A stretch of 64,000 bases of DNA from PMNU01 sp035479875 (GCA_035479875.1 DATIIH010000012.1:1-64000); one strand, 5' to 3'. Numbered from the stretch's first letter, positions 26,741 through 36,235 are shown. The notes: generated by a model not told the origin, from the sequence alone. Program-made: numbers and translations.

Positions 26741-27421
26741 ATGTTCAGCCGCCGTGCCAGACAAGATATCAGACATGTGCGGAGTGTTGCTCAAGAAGAA
26801 CAACCGCATCTTTTCGCTTTGGCAGACGCTGTTCTTAAAAACGGCATAGATTATGATTGTATCGTAACCGATATGATCCGCGGCTACTTCCCCGGTCGCG
26901 TTATTGGCGATGTAGCGACTGCCGCCGCTTTACAGCGAGGTTCTCAAGAGCCGACCCGCGTCTCAATTGCTAACTCCGGCAGACTGTTCTTTAATTACGA
27001 TCATCGTGCGGCGATTAAAACGTACTTAGCGCGAGTAGGCGCCTCTAATTGGGGTCGGACCTTGCTGGTAGTCGAGCACATTGACAGTGGTGCGACTGCT
27101 AGCCTGCTAGCCACCGAATTAGAAGAAGCTGGCACGAAAGTCGACTTTGCAGTGCTGTCGGCCGATAGTGGAGGCAGGTATTCTGAAGTCTTGCCTGCAG
27201 ATCACCCCAATAGCGCTCTGTACATCGGCCGCACCGGTGTAGGTGACCCGCCAATCCTGAGTGACACACTTCGTGCCGCAACTGGATTTACCGTTTTCCC
27301 AGGGCTTGCAGTACCGGAAGTGGTGGCTGGTTCATGGTCGAATCCAGTGGTAGTTGCGGCGCACCAGGCTTTTGATCAGATAGCGGGAGATTATGCTACC
27401 GCGCGTGGTCTAAATCGTTAG
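26741..27421 (+). CDS. Phosphoribosyltransferase-fold protein
   Basis: 226 residues from ATG 26741, fixed by the promoter six bases upstream; a longer in-frame reading to 26594 crosses the promoter and is rejected. TLLVVEHIDSGATASLL (about 107-123) matches the PRPP-binding loop of type I PRTases (hydrophobic strand, acidic pair, xTGAT), with acidic pair replaced by EHID. There is no hood identifying the base. It may be a PRTase or a PRTase-fold regulator. Confidence 0.65.
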   Translation: MFSRRARQDIRHVRSVAQEEQPHLFALADAVLKNGIDYDCIVTDMIRGYFPGRVIGDVATAAALQRGSQEPTRVSIANSGRLFFNYDHRAAIKTYLARVGASNWGRTLLVVEHIDSGATASLLATELEEAGTKVDFAVLSADSGGRYSEVLPADHPNSALYIGRTGVGDPPILSDTLRAATGFTVFPGLAVPEVVAGSWSNPVVVAAHQAFDQIAGDYATARGLNR

Positions 27422-27533
27422 TAGTAGCTTTCACGCTCCAGTCTTACATGCCCCCTGCCTAATAGCCGTCCTGAGGTGTTTTAGGGGAGCAAGAGTCGCC
27501 ACAAGCGCTGAATCGGATAGCGCACACGACAAG

Positions 27534-27623
27534 TGTACAAAGGCTGCGGAGCGTGTTATACTAAATGCATTAAGACGAGAAGCGCCCCAAACGGTTAACT
27601 ACCTAAGGAAGCTTCTCTTTTTT
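27534..27623 (+). ncRNA. Candidate short transcript: promoter followed at once by terminator-like stem
   Basis: TGTACA (27534-27539), 17-bp spacer, TATACT (27557-27562). About 15 bases after the expected start lies GAGAAGC (27577-27583), which pairs with GCTTCTC (27611-27617) and is followed by T6. No ORF lies between. This would give an RNA of about 55 nt. The 27-nt loop is long for a terminator, so it may be only the terminator of the upstream gene. Confidence 0.35.
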
Positions 27624-28137
27624 ATTGTTTGATTTTTCGCTTAATGTCCGTGTCGTCGAGATAGGCACAATACTTAATATCTATCGATTTATAGAGCGAT
27701 GAACGATAGCGTCGGTTGGGGAACAAGATCTTCTCGAATTTATCCTGTTCAAGCAAAAAATCAACGAGCATTTTATAGTCGCCATCGCCAGACACTAACA
27801 CCACTCTATGAAACTTTTCTTTCAGGTAGAGCCGCTTCATGATTGAGAAAATGATATCAGCGTCAACATTGCCTTTCTTTTTGCCAAGCATTGCGCTGTT
27901 ATGCTCGCGAAAAACAAGAATAAATCCAGCTTTTTGAATCGACTCGTATAGTTTTTCAATATTCGTACCCTCTTGGACATAACCAAGGTAGTAATATGCA
28001 TCGTCAACGTCGTATTTACGGGTTAAATAGGTACGAAAACGAGCAAGATCAACAGTCCACTTCGGACTACTCTTGGTCGTACCCATGTACAGGTTCTGAC
28101 CGTCTATGTAGGCGATGTTATTAGCAGGCTTTGTCAT
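27622..28137 (-). CDS. NYN domain (PIN-like) putative ribonuclease
   Basis: 171 residues. NNIAYIDGQNLYMG (first Asp, DGxN), GNVDADIIFSIM (middle acidic pair) and LVSGDGDYKMLVDFL (SGDGD) are the metal-binding motifs of NYN/LabA-like domains related to PIN nucleases. The basic C-terminus (KRKIKQ) may bind RNA. No partner antitoxin gene is adjacent. TAAAAT ends six bases before the ATG. Confidence 0.85.
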   Translation of the reverse strand: MTKPANNIAYIDGQNLYMGTTKSSPKWTVDLARFRTYLTRKYDVDDAYYYLGYVQEGTNIEKLYESIQKAGFILVFREHNSAMLGKKKGNVDADIIFSIMKRLYLKEKFHRVVLVSGDGDYKMLVDFLLEQDKFEKILFPNRRYRSSLYKSIDIKYCAYLDDTDIKRKIKQ

Positions 28138-28218
28138 AGGTTTATTTTAACATCTCTAAGTTGACTATGTGTCCTCTTGCAAAAAACCAAACTATACAAT
28201 AGTTTGGCTAATAATTCC

Positions 28219-28294
28219 TGGCAGGGGTAGCAGGACTCGAACCTACGACACCTGGTTTTGGAGACCAGTGCTCTACCAACTGAGCTATACCCCT
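28219..28294 (-). tRNA. trnW: tRNA-Trp (anticodon CCA)
   Basis: 76 nt on the minus strand. Acceptor stem AGGGGTA pairs with TACCCCT, then discriminator G and an encoded CCA. D arm AGCTCAGTTGGTAGAGC, anticodon loop CTCCAAA giving CCA, and T loop GGTTCGAGTCC are all standard. It reads UGG; no tRNA decoding UGA is seen. Confidence 0.97.
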
Positions 28295-28380
28295 ATGGTT
28301 CTGCTCAATCATAGCAAATTTGGGCGGCTATTGGTAGGCAGCGAACAAGTGTTATACAGTATGTGTAACCAGGAGGGGTT

Positions 28381-28926
28381 ATGGCAGGAATGTTAACGTT
28401 AGAAACACCAATCACCAAGCGGCCGACATATCGGCAAAACGGGCTGCCCGTGTTTCCGCTGTTACGGCTAATAACCGACGCAGCCTACCGCCCACAGAGC
28501 ATGGCCCTGGGCGCTACTCACGACTTGCACGGTTTGCGACGCCCGGCGGATGCACGCTATCCGCTCGTGCGCGCCGAGAGTTTGGTGCAACCGACATGGC
28601 TAGGTAGGGCCGTGCGGATGACCATACCTCATGATATTGAGTACCGCGACCCGCTTAATAATGATGCGATCAGAGCGTTACGTCGTCTCACCGAAGAGCT
28701 TGGCGCGCCGTTTAAACCGGGCCGCATGCGCTTTGACGCAATACTTGACGCGTTCAGCGAAGATGACGTGTGGGTAGCGCCAGTGGATCGGGCATTCGTA
28801 ACGCTCGGGGCGGAGCTCGGGGATGAGCCAAGCATTTTTGAACGCGTGCCGGCTCACTTGGTTGTAGCCGCAGGACTGCGCTTTGTGGCGGCACACACGA
28901 TGTACGCAAGCGCGGTGGACATATAG
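28381..28926 (+). CDS. Hypothetical protein
   Basis: 181 residues, no family recognised. AGGAGGGG four bases before the ATG is a strong Shine-Dalgarno. Soluble, no signal peptide; the middle is charged (DPLNNDAIRALRRLTEELG) and the C-terminus is hydrophobic helical (LVVAAGLRFVAAHTMYAS) without being a clear membrane anchor. It stands alone between the tRNA and the P-loop kinase. Confidence 0.7.
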   Translation: MAGMLTLETPITKRPTYRQNGLPVFPLLRLITDAAYRPQSMALGATHDLHGLRRPADARYPLVRAESLVQPTWLGRAVRMTIPHDIEYRDPLNNDAIRALRRLTEELGAPFKPGRMRFDAILDAFSEDDVWVAPVDRAFVTLGAELGDEPSIFERVPAHLVVAAGLRFVAAHTMYASAVDI

Positions 28927-28991
28927 TCAGCCTGTTATTACATCGCTAGACCTTCCCATATCTTGAGCAATCTGGTATACATATTACTACG

Positions 28992-29651
28992 ATGAAGGTT
29001 GTTCCATATAAGCCGTTATTCATAATGTTGTACGGATATCCGGGGTCGGGTAAATCTTTTTTTGCACGGCAATTGGCCGAACACTTCCAGGCGGCGCATA
29101 TTCATGCCGACCGTATCCGCGCTGAACTCTTCGAAAACCCGCACTACGACAAAGAAGAAAACGACGTTATCGCCCAACTCATGGACTACATGACTGGCGA
29201 GTTTTTGAGCGCGGGCCTGAGCGTAATTTACGACGTTAACGCCATGCGCCTCGGCCAACGCCGTTTGTTGCGAGAAATGGCCCGTAAATGCCACGCCGAG
29301 CCTATCCTTATCTGGCTGCAAATTGATGCCGAAAGCTCCTTTACGCGTGCCGGCAACCGCGACCGCCGCCGTTCCGACGACAAATACGCCGCGCCCACCG
29401 ACCGCGCTACTCTAGAACGCATTGCTGGCGGCATGCAAAACCCGCAAAATGAAGAATACATTGTAGTGAGTGGCAAGCACACCTTCGAGTCGCAATTAAG
29501 TGCTTTTGTGAAGCGCATGCGCGAACTTGGTTTGGTGCCGGCGGCGAGCGACATCAACTCCAAGGTTATTAAACCTGGCCTGGTAAACTTGGTGCCACAC
29601 CAAGGCGCTGGCCGAGTCGATATGACACGCCGCAACATCATGATCAGATAG
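28992..29651 (+). CDS. P-loop kinase of the AAA_33/zeta-like group
   Basis: 219 residues. MLYGYPGSGKSFFAR (about 12-26) is Walker A; HADRIRAELF follows in the place where zeta-toxin/polynucleotide-kinase-like proteins bind substrate; SVIYDVNAMRLGQRR is the Walker-B-like strand. It probably phosphorylates a small molecule or nucleotide end. No antitoxin gene is present, so a toxin role is not supported. The next gene begins nine bases after its stop, so they are likely co-transcribed. Confidence 0.8.
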   Translation: MKVVPYKPLFIMLYGYPGSGKSFFARQLAEHFQAAHIHADRIRAELFENPHYDKEENDVIAQLMDYMTGEFLSAGLSVIYDVNAMRLGQRRLLREMARKCHAEPILIWLQIDAESSFTRAGNRDRRRSDDKYAAPTDRATLERIAGGMQNPQNEEYIVVSGKHTFESQLSAFVKRMRELGLVPAASDINSKVIKPGLVNLVPHQGAGRVDMTRRNIMIR

Positions 29652-29660
29652 GGGACAACC

Positions 29661-30371
29661 TTGGCGACAAAGCAGGTAGACATTCCGGGCATCGGTCCGG
29701 TTACGTTGTACAAGCGCCACGGAAATCGGTCGCTGCGCCTGAGCTTGGCGCCAGACGGTGAAGTGCGCGTATCGCTGCCGTACTGGGTGCCATACGCCGC
29801 AGGCGAGCAGTTTGCCCGCTCACGCAGCGCCTGGATTAACGAGCATCGCCTGCCCGAGCCGGCTCAGCTGGCACACGAGCTGCGCGTGGGTAAGGCGCAT
29901 CGGCTGCATTTTACGCCGCTGCGCGACGCTACAAAGGCGGGTACCCGCATTAAAATGAACATGGTTGAGGTGACATATCCAGTCAGTTGGAGTGTAGACG
30001 ATCCACGCGTGCAAAAAGCGGCGCACGGTGCCGCCATTCGCGCTATGCGCAAAGAAGCCCGGCAAATACTGCCGCTGCGCCTCAAGCAACTGGCCGAACG
30101 CGAGGGTTTTAGCTACACAAGTGTAGACATCCGGCAGCTCAAAAGTCGCTGGGGCAGCTGCAGCAGCAAACAAGAGATCGTACTTAATCTCTTTTTGATG
30201 CAGCTACCTTGGCATCTGATTGACTACGTGTTGCTCCACGAACTTACCCATACCCGTGTAATGCAGCACGGCGCACCGTTCTGGCAAGAGATGGAGCGCC
30301 ACGTGCCGCACGCCAAACGTTTGCGCAAAGAGATCGGCACACATCACCCGGTGCTAAGCACTGGCGTGTAA
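29661..30371 (+). CDS. YgjP-like metallopeptidase domain protein (DUF45)
   Basis: 236 residues, TTG start at 29661 with AGGGGA just upstream. The C-terminal half has LKSRWGSCSSKQEIVLN and VLLHELTHTRVMQHGAPFW, the hallmark of YgjP/WLM-SprT-like zinc peptidases: HExxH plus a downstream His. Often paired with restriction or repair genes elsewhere, but not here. Cytoplasmic. The target is unknown. Confidence 0.88.
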   Translation: MATKQVDIPGIGPVTLYKRHGNRSLRLSLAPDGEVRVSLPYWVPYAAGEQFARSRSAWINEHRLPEPAQLAHELRVGKAHRLHFTPLRDATKAGTRIKMNMVEVTYPVSWSVDDPRVQKAAHGAAIRAMRKEARQILPLRLKQLAEREGFSYTSVDIRQLKSRWGSCSSKQEIVLNLFLMQLPWHLIDYVLLHELTHTRVMQHGAPFWQEMERHVPHAKRLRKEIGTHHPVLSTGV

Positions 30372-30437
30372 CGTTGCGCTGCTCGCAATTTTTTGCCACT
30401 ATAGGTAATAACACTAGCGAAAAGAGGGTAGCAACAC

Positions 30438-31358
30438 ATGGACGCGGCACTCCGCACCGAAAACCTAGGCAAAAAGTATGGCACGTTTAGCGCGCTCAGC
30501 AACCTCAATCTAGAAGTGGCGCGTGGCGAGGTGCTCGGCTATCTCGGCCCCAACGGGGCAGGCAAGACTACCACTATTCGGGCGATGCTTGGGCTCATTC
30601 GTCCGACTTCTGGCCGCGTGCAAATCTTTGGTTTGGATGCACAAACACAGAAGATTGAGGTACATAAACACTTAGCATACGTGCCGGGCGAGACTAATCT
30701 GTGGCCGTCGCTTACTGGCGCCGAAACGCTGTACTTGCTAGCCCGCGTGCATGGTGCGGTGGATTTGCCATACCAAAAAGAACTTATCAAACGTTTTGAC
30801 TTTGACCCGCGTAAAAAAGTACGCACGTACTCTAAGGGTAATCGCCAAAAGATCGCCCTCATTGCTGCGCTGTCGTCGCGTGCCGACCTGCTCGTAATGG
30901 ATGAGCCTACCAGCGGGCTTGACCCGCTTATGGAGCAAGCCTTCCGCGAGTGCGTGCACGAGGCCAAAGCCAATGGCCAAACTCTGTTTTTGTCGTCGCA
31001 TATTCTGCAAGAGGTAGAGGCACTCTGCGACCGCGTGGGCATTCTGCGCGCGGGCAAACTGGTTGAACTAGGCACCTTGGACCAGATGCGACACCTATCG
31101 GCTGTGAGCGTAGAAGCAACATTTGCAGGCCACCCACCTAAGGTTTCGGATCTGTCTGGCGTGGCCAATGTAAAAGTCATTGGGCATCATTTGTCGTGCC
31201 AAGTTACCGGGCCCATCGACAAATTGCTCAGTGTTTTAGCCACCGCTCACCCTAAGACGCTGACTAGTCGCGAGCCGTCTCTCGAAGAACTCTTTTTGGC
31301 CCTCTACGGTGATAAAGATGCGCAGGCACACAAGACAGGCAAGGTTCATGGCAAGTAG
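30438..31358 (+). CDS. ABC-2 type exporter, ATP-binding subunit
   Basis: 306 residues. Walker A LGPNGAGKTT (about 36-45), signature YSKGNRQKIAL (an SKGN variant), Walker B LLVMDEPTSGLD and the H-loop SSHIL. The C-terminal 80 residues form the extra domain common in drug/lipid exporters. AGAGGG precedes the ATG. The permease start lies inside its last codons (11-base overlap), so they form one transporter. Confidence 0.93.
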   Translation: MDAALRTENLGKKYGTFSALSNLNLEVARGEVLGYLGPNGAGKTTTIRAMLGLIRPTSGRVQIFGLDAQTQKIEVHKHLAYVPGETNLWPSLTGAETLYLLARVHGAVDLPYQKELIKRFDFDPRKKVRTYSKGNRQKIALIAALSSRADLLVMDEPTSGLDPLMEQAFRECVHEAKANGQTLFLSSHILQEVEALCDRVGILRAGKLVELGTLDQMRHLSAVSVEATFAGHPPKVSDLSGVANVKVIGHHLSCQVTGPIDKLLSVLATAHPKTLTSREPSLEELFLALYGDKDAQAHKTGKVHGK

Positions 31359-32994
31359 CGCGCTTGCTGTACAACTTACACGCTTTCGCGCTAGCCGTAG
31401 TGTTATTGGACGTTTTGTGTGGCGGCGCACCGCTCGCAGCGCTACTTTCTGGGCGTTGGTGTTTGGCGCATACGTAGCCTCTAAAGCTAGTGGCTACGTG
31501 TCGTTGTATCCGACCGAAGGAGCGCGGCTGGCGATTGCTAACAGTTTTGGCAATAACCTGGGCCTGACAGCCCTACTAGGGAAACCGCTCGGGCTAGATA
31601 CCGTAGCTGGCTTTGTAACCTGGAACACGCTGATGGTAATGATGATCTTTGGCTCCATTTGGGCAATGCTTTTAGCTACCAAAACATTTCGGGGTGAAGA
31701 AGATGCCGGGCGCTGGGAACTGTTGCTGGCCGGCCAAACAACTGCTCGACGGGCCGCCGCCAACACCATTGTTGGATTAGCCTCTAGTTTGGTCATTTTG
31801 TTTGTTGTTGCGGCCTTGGGTTTTGCCTGGGCTGGGACGCTGCACGGCGTGGATTTTGGCAGCCGCGCAGCTGTGTTCTTTGCCGCTGCGGTTACGAGCG
31901 GGCCGGCTATGTTTGTAGCCGTCGGGATGCTAGCCAGCCAGCTGATGCCCACACGCCATAGAGCCACAGAACTGGCTGCCGGCATATTCGGTGTCAGCTT
32001 TTTACTACGTGCCCTGGCCGATACCACTAACACCGGCTGGTTGCTCACCATCTCGCCACTGGGCTGGATAGAAAAAATGCAGCCGCTGTATCACAGCCAA
32101 GCCGTGTGGCTCTGGCCGGTAGTCATCTTTATCGTCGTTGTAGTGAGCGCCGCGCTTATTTTGGCAGGCAAACGCGATTTGGGCGGCAGCACTTTTGCCG
32201 ATAATGACACGGCTAGGCCGCACACTCGATTGCTCAACTCCGCTCTAGGCTTAAGCGTACGCCTTACTCGATCGAGCATAGCTATTTGGCTTGTGGCAAC
32301 CGTAGCCATAGCAATATTCTTTGGCCTGGCCACCCAATCGGCAGCCAGTGCACTGAGCGAATCGCAAAAAGCCAGCACGGCCATCGCCAGGCTTACAGGC
32401 GGCACTCAAGCTGCAGCCAATACCTACCTGGGTATCGTCTTTATGTTCGCCATGATCATACTTATGAGTTTTGCAGCTAGCAGCGCCGGCGCAGCACGCG
32501 AGCAAGAGGCCGCCGGATACTTGGACAACCTTTTGGTGCGTGCCGTAGCACGCTTGCGCTGGATTGTAGGACGCATCCTTTTGCATGTAACATCGATAAT
32601 CGCTATAGGTTTGGCTGCAGGTGTGGCAGTCTGGCTATCTACTTTGAGCCAAGACGTCGGCCTGCCGCTCCACACCTTTATGACCGCAGGACTCAACACT
32701 ATAGCCCCCGCAATATTTGTGCTCGGAGCGGGCATCCTTACGCTTGGCTGGCGCCCTCGCCTTACTACATTTGTGGGCTTTGGCATTCTGGGCTGGTCAT
32801 TTTTAATACAGATGCTTGGCTCAGGACTCAATCTCAATCACTGGCTGCTCGACACGTCTATATTCACGCACGTGGCACTGGCACCGGCTGTAAATCCGCA
32901 CTGGACCGCTAATGGCGTATTGTGCATTGTTGGCGTCATGCTCGGCACACTCGGCGTACTCAAATTTGTAAAACGTGACCTAGAGACCGAATAA
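31348..32994 (+). CDS. ABC-2 type exporter, permease subunit
   Basis: 548 residues from ATG 31348, preceded by AAGG and overlapping the ATPase gene by 11 bases; an upstream ATG at 31309 would overlap far more. Twelve hydrophobic segments in two similar sets of six, as in single-chain exporters of the actinobacterial antibiotic-transport type. GEEDAGRWELLLAGQTTARR and the later AREQEAAGYLDNLLVRAVAR are matching coupling loops in the two halves. Substrate unknown; a lipid or drug is plausible. Confidence 0.88.
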   Translation: MASSALAVQLTRFRASRSVIGRFVWRRTARSATFWALVFGAYVASKASGYVSLYPTEGARLAIANSFGNNLGLTALLGKPLGLDTVAGFVTWNTLMVMMIFGSIWAMLLATKTFRGEEDAGRWELLLAGQTTARRAAANTIVGLASSLVILFVVAALGFAWAGTLHGVDFGSRAAVFFAAAVTSGPAMFVAVGMLASQLMPTRHRATELAAGIFGVSFLLRALADTTNTGWLLTISPLGWIEKMQPLYHSQAVWLWPVVIFIVVVVSAALILAGKRDLGGSTFADNDTARPHTRLLNSALGLSVRLTRSSIAIWLVATVAIAIFFGLATQSAASALSESQKASTAIARLTGGTQAAANTYLGIVFMFAMIILMSFAASSAGAAREQEAAGYLDNLLVRAVARLRWIVGRILLHVTSIIAIGLAAGVAVWLSTLSQDVGLPLHTFMTAGLNTIAPAIFVLGAGILTLGWRPRLTTFVGFGILGWSFLIQMLGSGLNLNHWLLDTSIFTHVALAPAVNPHWTANGVLCIVGVMLGTLGVLKFVKRDLETE

Positions 32995-33033
32995 GCCTGC
33001 CTATTTTTACGAACGCGTGGCATAATAATGATT

Positions 33034-34140
33034 ATGGTAAAACTTTTGGGCCGCGAAAAGCTGTCTCGGGAAGAGAAGCTAGAGCATGAACGGCTAACCA
33101 GCTTGATCAACAGCATGGCCGACGGCGTTATCGCCGTAGACAAAGACATGCGTGTGGTGCTGAGTAACGGCGCGGCGCTTAACGTACTTGACGTGAACAG
33201 CAGCCTGCGCGGCCGCAAACTAGGTGACGTGTTTAAACTGCTCGACCGCAACAACCAAAAGATTGACGTAGAAAAACTGGTGAGCGGCACTACTATACCC
33301 ACCAGCTCGCGTGACACTATGTTGCCGTACGCCGATGGTAGCACCATTAAATTGTATTTGAGTATAGCTCCCGTGCACCTTGGCTACGGCAAGCGCAATC
33401 GCGAAGGTTTTGTGCTACTGCTGCGCGACATCACGCGGGAAAAATCGCTCGAAGAAGAGCGCAATGAATTCATCAGCGTCATTAGCCACGAACTACGTAC
33501 ACCGATTGCCATCACCGAGGGCAACATCAGTAACGCTCAATTTGTAGTCGAAAAATCAGGCGACATCAAACAGATCAAGGTTGCACTCAAAGCCGCTCAC
33601 GACCAAACGATGTTCTTGGCTGGCTTAGTAAACGATCTATCGATGCTCTCACGCGCCGAGCGCGGCAAGCTTACACTTGAGATTGAGCCTATTGAGATAG
33701 CAAGTCTTCTTAAAGACCTGCAGACGAGCTACGGGACAGATGCTAAAACCCGTGGACTGACGTTTGAGACCAGAGCGCTCGGTGGCGTCAAAATACTCAA
33801 ATCCAGCCGGCTGTACGTCCGCGAAATCCTGCAAAACTTCATCACCAATTCACTTAAATACACAGAGAAGGGCGGCGTGACGATCACCGCCGAGCCAGGA
33901 CCAGAAGGTGTAATCTTTAAGGTAATAGATACAGGCATTGGCATAAGCAAACCCGATCAAGAAAAGTTGTTCGACAAATTCTTTAGAAGCGAAGATTACC
34001 GCACGCGCAAAACCAACGGCACTGGCCTGGGGCTATATGTAACTCTCAAGCTCACACACCTCATTCACGCAGAAATCGACGTTAAAAGCGAACTTAACAA
34101 AGGCTCGACGTTTACAATCGTTATTCCAAATCTCAAGTAG
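33034..34140 (+). CDS. PAS-domain sensor histidine kinase, orphan
   Basis: 368 residues from ATG 33034. A PAS domain (about 20-135) includes GVIAVDKDMRVVLSN. HisKA has the SHELRTP phosphorylation site (H152); HATPase_c has NSLKYTE (N box), DTGIGIS (G1) and GTGLGLY (G2). No membrane segment, so it is cytoplasmic. No response regulator is adjacent. CATAAT (33021-33026) ends seven bases before ATG 33034, favouring it over the ATG at 33028. Confidence 0.92.
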   Translation: MVKLLGREKLSREEKLEHERLTSLINSMADGVIAVDKDMRVVLSNGAALNVLDVNSSLRGRKLGDVFKLLDRNNQKIDVEKLVSGTTIPTSSRDTMLPYADGSTIKLYLSIAPVHLGYGKRNREGFVLLLRDITREKSLEEERNEFISVISHELRTPIAITEGNISNAQFVVEKSGDIKQIKVALKAAHDQTMFLAGLVNDLSMLSRAERGKLTLEIEPIEIASLLKDLQTSYGTDAKTRGLTFETRALGGVKILKSSRLYVREILQNFITNSLKYTEKGGVTITAEPGPEGVIFKVIDTGIGISKPDQEKLFDKFFRSEDYRTRKTNGTGLGLYVTLKLTHLIHAEIDVKSELNKGSTFTIVIPNLK

Positions 34141-34609
34141 CAGGCCCAGCTTCGGCCGCGGTGGCGGCCGCCATCCGCGCTAAGAGCAGCGCGGTAGGCT
34201 GCAGCGGGCCGGTAGCGGTCATAAACCTACCTACATCAGAGCCAATATCGTGCTGCAGGTTCCAAAATTCACCTGCTCTCTCACGGTTGGTAGCGTCATC
34301 GCCAGTCAGGTCTGTAATTTGACTTAACCGCTCCACTGCGACCCGTGCTCCGCGCACAACCAACGCTGCATCACTAAGGGTAATATGAACGACACCGATC
34401 GTGTCGCCATAGCGTGTCGGAGTAGCAAGTTTTAGCTCAAGGTCATCAAGTTCTAATGGCGGAGCTAGGGGAGTACCGTTCTTTAATTTGTCAATTTTAA
34501 CTTCTCGTCCCAGTGCCACTACTGCTGCTTTAGCGATATCAAATTGCTCAAGCGGTCCTTCTAAGCGAGCAGATCTAGGTACGTCTGGTGGGTGAAATGT
34601 TATTTTCAT
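34133..34609 (-). CDS. Hypothetical protein
   Basis: 158 residues, not recognised. N-terminal strands (KITFHPP, ELKLATP, GVVHITLSDAALVVRG) suggest a beta-rich domain, then a helical Ala/Thr-rich C-terminus. GATAGT ends six bases before the ATG. Overlaps the convergent histidine kinase by eight bases. Confidence 0.65.
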   Translation of the reverse strand: MKITFHPPDVPRSARLEGPLEQFDIAKAAVVALGREVKIDKLKNGTPLAPPLELDDLELKLATPTRYGDTIGVVHITLSDAALVVRGARVAVERLSQITDLTGDDATNRERAGEFWNLQHDIGSDVGRFMTATGPLQPTALLLARMAAATAAEAGPAT

Positions 34610-34616
34610 ACCGTTA

Positions 34617-36122
34617 CTATCTCACATTATGCAATGGTGGCAAACGTGGGATTACATGCATAGTCGGAACGCACACGTTACGGCCCTTCCACTCTACTTC
34701 GTCGAATTCGTACTGCCACATTGAGTAGCCGGCCAGAGCTATGTCATAAACAGCGACAACCGGTAGACCAATAAGCGCGAACCACCAGGTATTGATGTGC
34801 GTAGACAGCGCTAGCAGCTCATAACAGGCCACAAGAAGCACGGTGGCAAGCGCGGCCAGCACAACTGCCACAACGCCAATACCTAGCCAAGCTCCGATTA
34901 GGGCGAGTACAAACGGTAGAACCAGAAAGGTGAACTCCCAGAGCGTTACAAGTAGAACATTCTCGGGTCGGCGATGTAGCTGCGGATAGCGCGTACGAAC
35001 GGCAGTTGCACGCTGCTCATCGGCGCTTTTAGTGCTGCTAAGCCCAGGGTTGAGCCCAGCCCGCAAAAAGCTGTAGGCGCCTTTTTGGGCAAGTTCGCGG
35101 GCAAAGTGAGCCTCGGGCACAATAGCTCGAGTAACAGCTGCAAAACCGCCGGCCTTTTTGAGCGCCTGCTTTTGGATGATCCAACAACTAGAGAGCACCG
35201 GTGGCCGGTGGAATAGTCGCCTTGGGGGCGCCAACTCCCAAAAATAGCGCATTGACTGGGCCAGCGCTGCTCGGGCCCGAGCCGCCGGCGCGCGCTCCGG
35301 CACTACGCAAAGCATCTTTTTGTGGCGACTGAGCATCACGCAGAGCATATCGTGTATCGTTTGGGGCTCAAAGCGTATATCTACACCGCAGAATAATATG
35401 TAGTCGCCGCTTGCTTCTTGAGCCAGACGTTCGTAGGCCTGGTTTTTGGCAAGCCACGCGCCTTCGGGTGGGTCGCCGTTAATAAAACGAACGCCATCAT
35501 GGGCGAAATCACGAATTATTTCGGGTGTGCGTTTTGTCTGGGAACAATCATCGAGTACCAGGATCTCTAATTTGGGGTAGTTCGAGGCGACCAAGCTCCG
35601 GAGGCAGGCTTCGAGGTCTTCGGTTTCGTTGCGCGCCGGAATAGCTACCGAGACCGTCGGCAGTTGGGCGTCGCTATAGTGTACACGCTTAAGCGGCCAG
35701 GCCGTACGCTTTAGGCGGCGCACCGTTGAGGCTAGCAAAACAATGGCGGCTATAAGCTGCAGAGCTGCAAGAGTTGCCCATAATAGCTGTGAATCAAGTC
35801 TGTGGTAGTGCCAGCCGGTCCATACTAACGCTATGACAAGCTGCAATCCGATAAGGCTCAGAGTCGTACGGCGCGTTGTTATGCGCAAGTAACGCTCATG
35901 CATCCGCCCCTGCACAATACGAATGGCATTAAAAATGCGGAACAGCATAGCGAGCCCTAACAGCCAGCCAAAAAGCGAATCAGAGCCTACCGCCACCAGC
36001 CCAGCGGCAAAGCCGTTAACAAGCACTGTTACCGAGGCAAACACCTTGCGCACCGGTAGAGGCAAAAACAGGGCTACATCGAGCACAATCCCAGCCGCAA
36101 GCACGGCAAGCACAAGCTTCAT
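34617..36122 (-). CDS. Membrane glycosyltransferase family 2
   Basis: 501 residues from ATG 36122, chosen because TATAGT (complement of 36129-36134) ends six bases upstream; ATG 36149 would add nine. Four membrane segments precede the GT2 domain: VSVAIPARNETEDLEACLRS, LVLDDCSQ, and the DxD-like YILFCGVDIRF. Three further helices follow. It probably transfers a sugar from a nucleotide donor to a lipid or polymer at the membrane. Confidence 0.88.
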   Translation of the reverse strand: MKLVLAVLAAGIVLDVALFLPLPVRKVFASVTVLVNGFAAGLVAVGSDSLFGWLLGLAMLFRIFNAIRIVQGRMHERYLRITTRRTTLSLIGLQLVIALVWTGWHYHRLDSQLLWATLAALQLIAAIVLLASTVRRLKRTAWPLKRVHYSDAQLPTVSVAIPARNETEDLEACLRSLVASNYPKLEILVLDDCSQTKRTPEIIRDFAHDGVRFINGDPPEGAWLAKNQAYERLAQEASGDYILFCGVDIRFEPQTIHDMLCVMLSRHKKMLCVVPERAPAARARAALAQSMRYFWELAPPRRLFHRPPVLSSCWIIQKQALKKAGGFAAVTRAIVPEAHFARELAQKGAYSFLRAGLNPGLSSTKSADEQRATAVRTRYPQLHRRPENVLLVTLWEFTFLVLPFVLALIGAWLGIGVVAVVLAALATVLLVACYELLALSTHINTWWFALIGLPVVAVYDIALAGYSMWQYEFDEVEWKGRNVCVPTMHVIPRLPPLHNVR

Positions 36123-36164
36123 GCTTATACTATACGCGAAACTGCGCAAAAGCAGGCAAAACTA

Positions 36165-36178
36165 GTGACAAATGTCAC
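36165..36178. promoter_or_regulatory. 14-bp palindrome between divergent promoters, candidate operator
   Basis: GTGACA-AA-TGTCAC, perfect 6-bp arms. It lies about 43-56 bases upstream of the GT2 start and 58-71 upstream of the opposite gene, where a shared regulator could act. Confidence 0.45.
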
Positions 36179-36200
36179 ATAATAACTTCGGTGCAGCCTA

Positions 36201-36229
36201 TTCACATAGGGATCGTTACATGTCATAAT
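36201..36229 (+). promoter_or_regulatory. Promoter of the two-helix membrane protein gene
   Basis: TTCACA (36201-36206), 17-bp spacer, CATAAT (36224-36229), with GTG 36236 starting six bases after the -10 box. Confidence 0.6.
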
Positions 36230-36235
36230 ATAGAT

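Noticed and set aside
28169..28396. Plus-strand ORF across the tRNA gene
   Set aside because: It reads the complement of tRNA-Trp (the RTRTYDTWFW type of translation is typical of spurious tRNA ORFs).
28992..29651. Zeta-toxin/antitoxin system
   Set aside because: The P-loop kinase resembles zeta-like proteins, but no antitoxin gene is adjacent and it is in operon with a YgjP-like peptidase.
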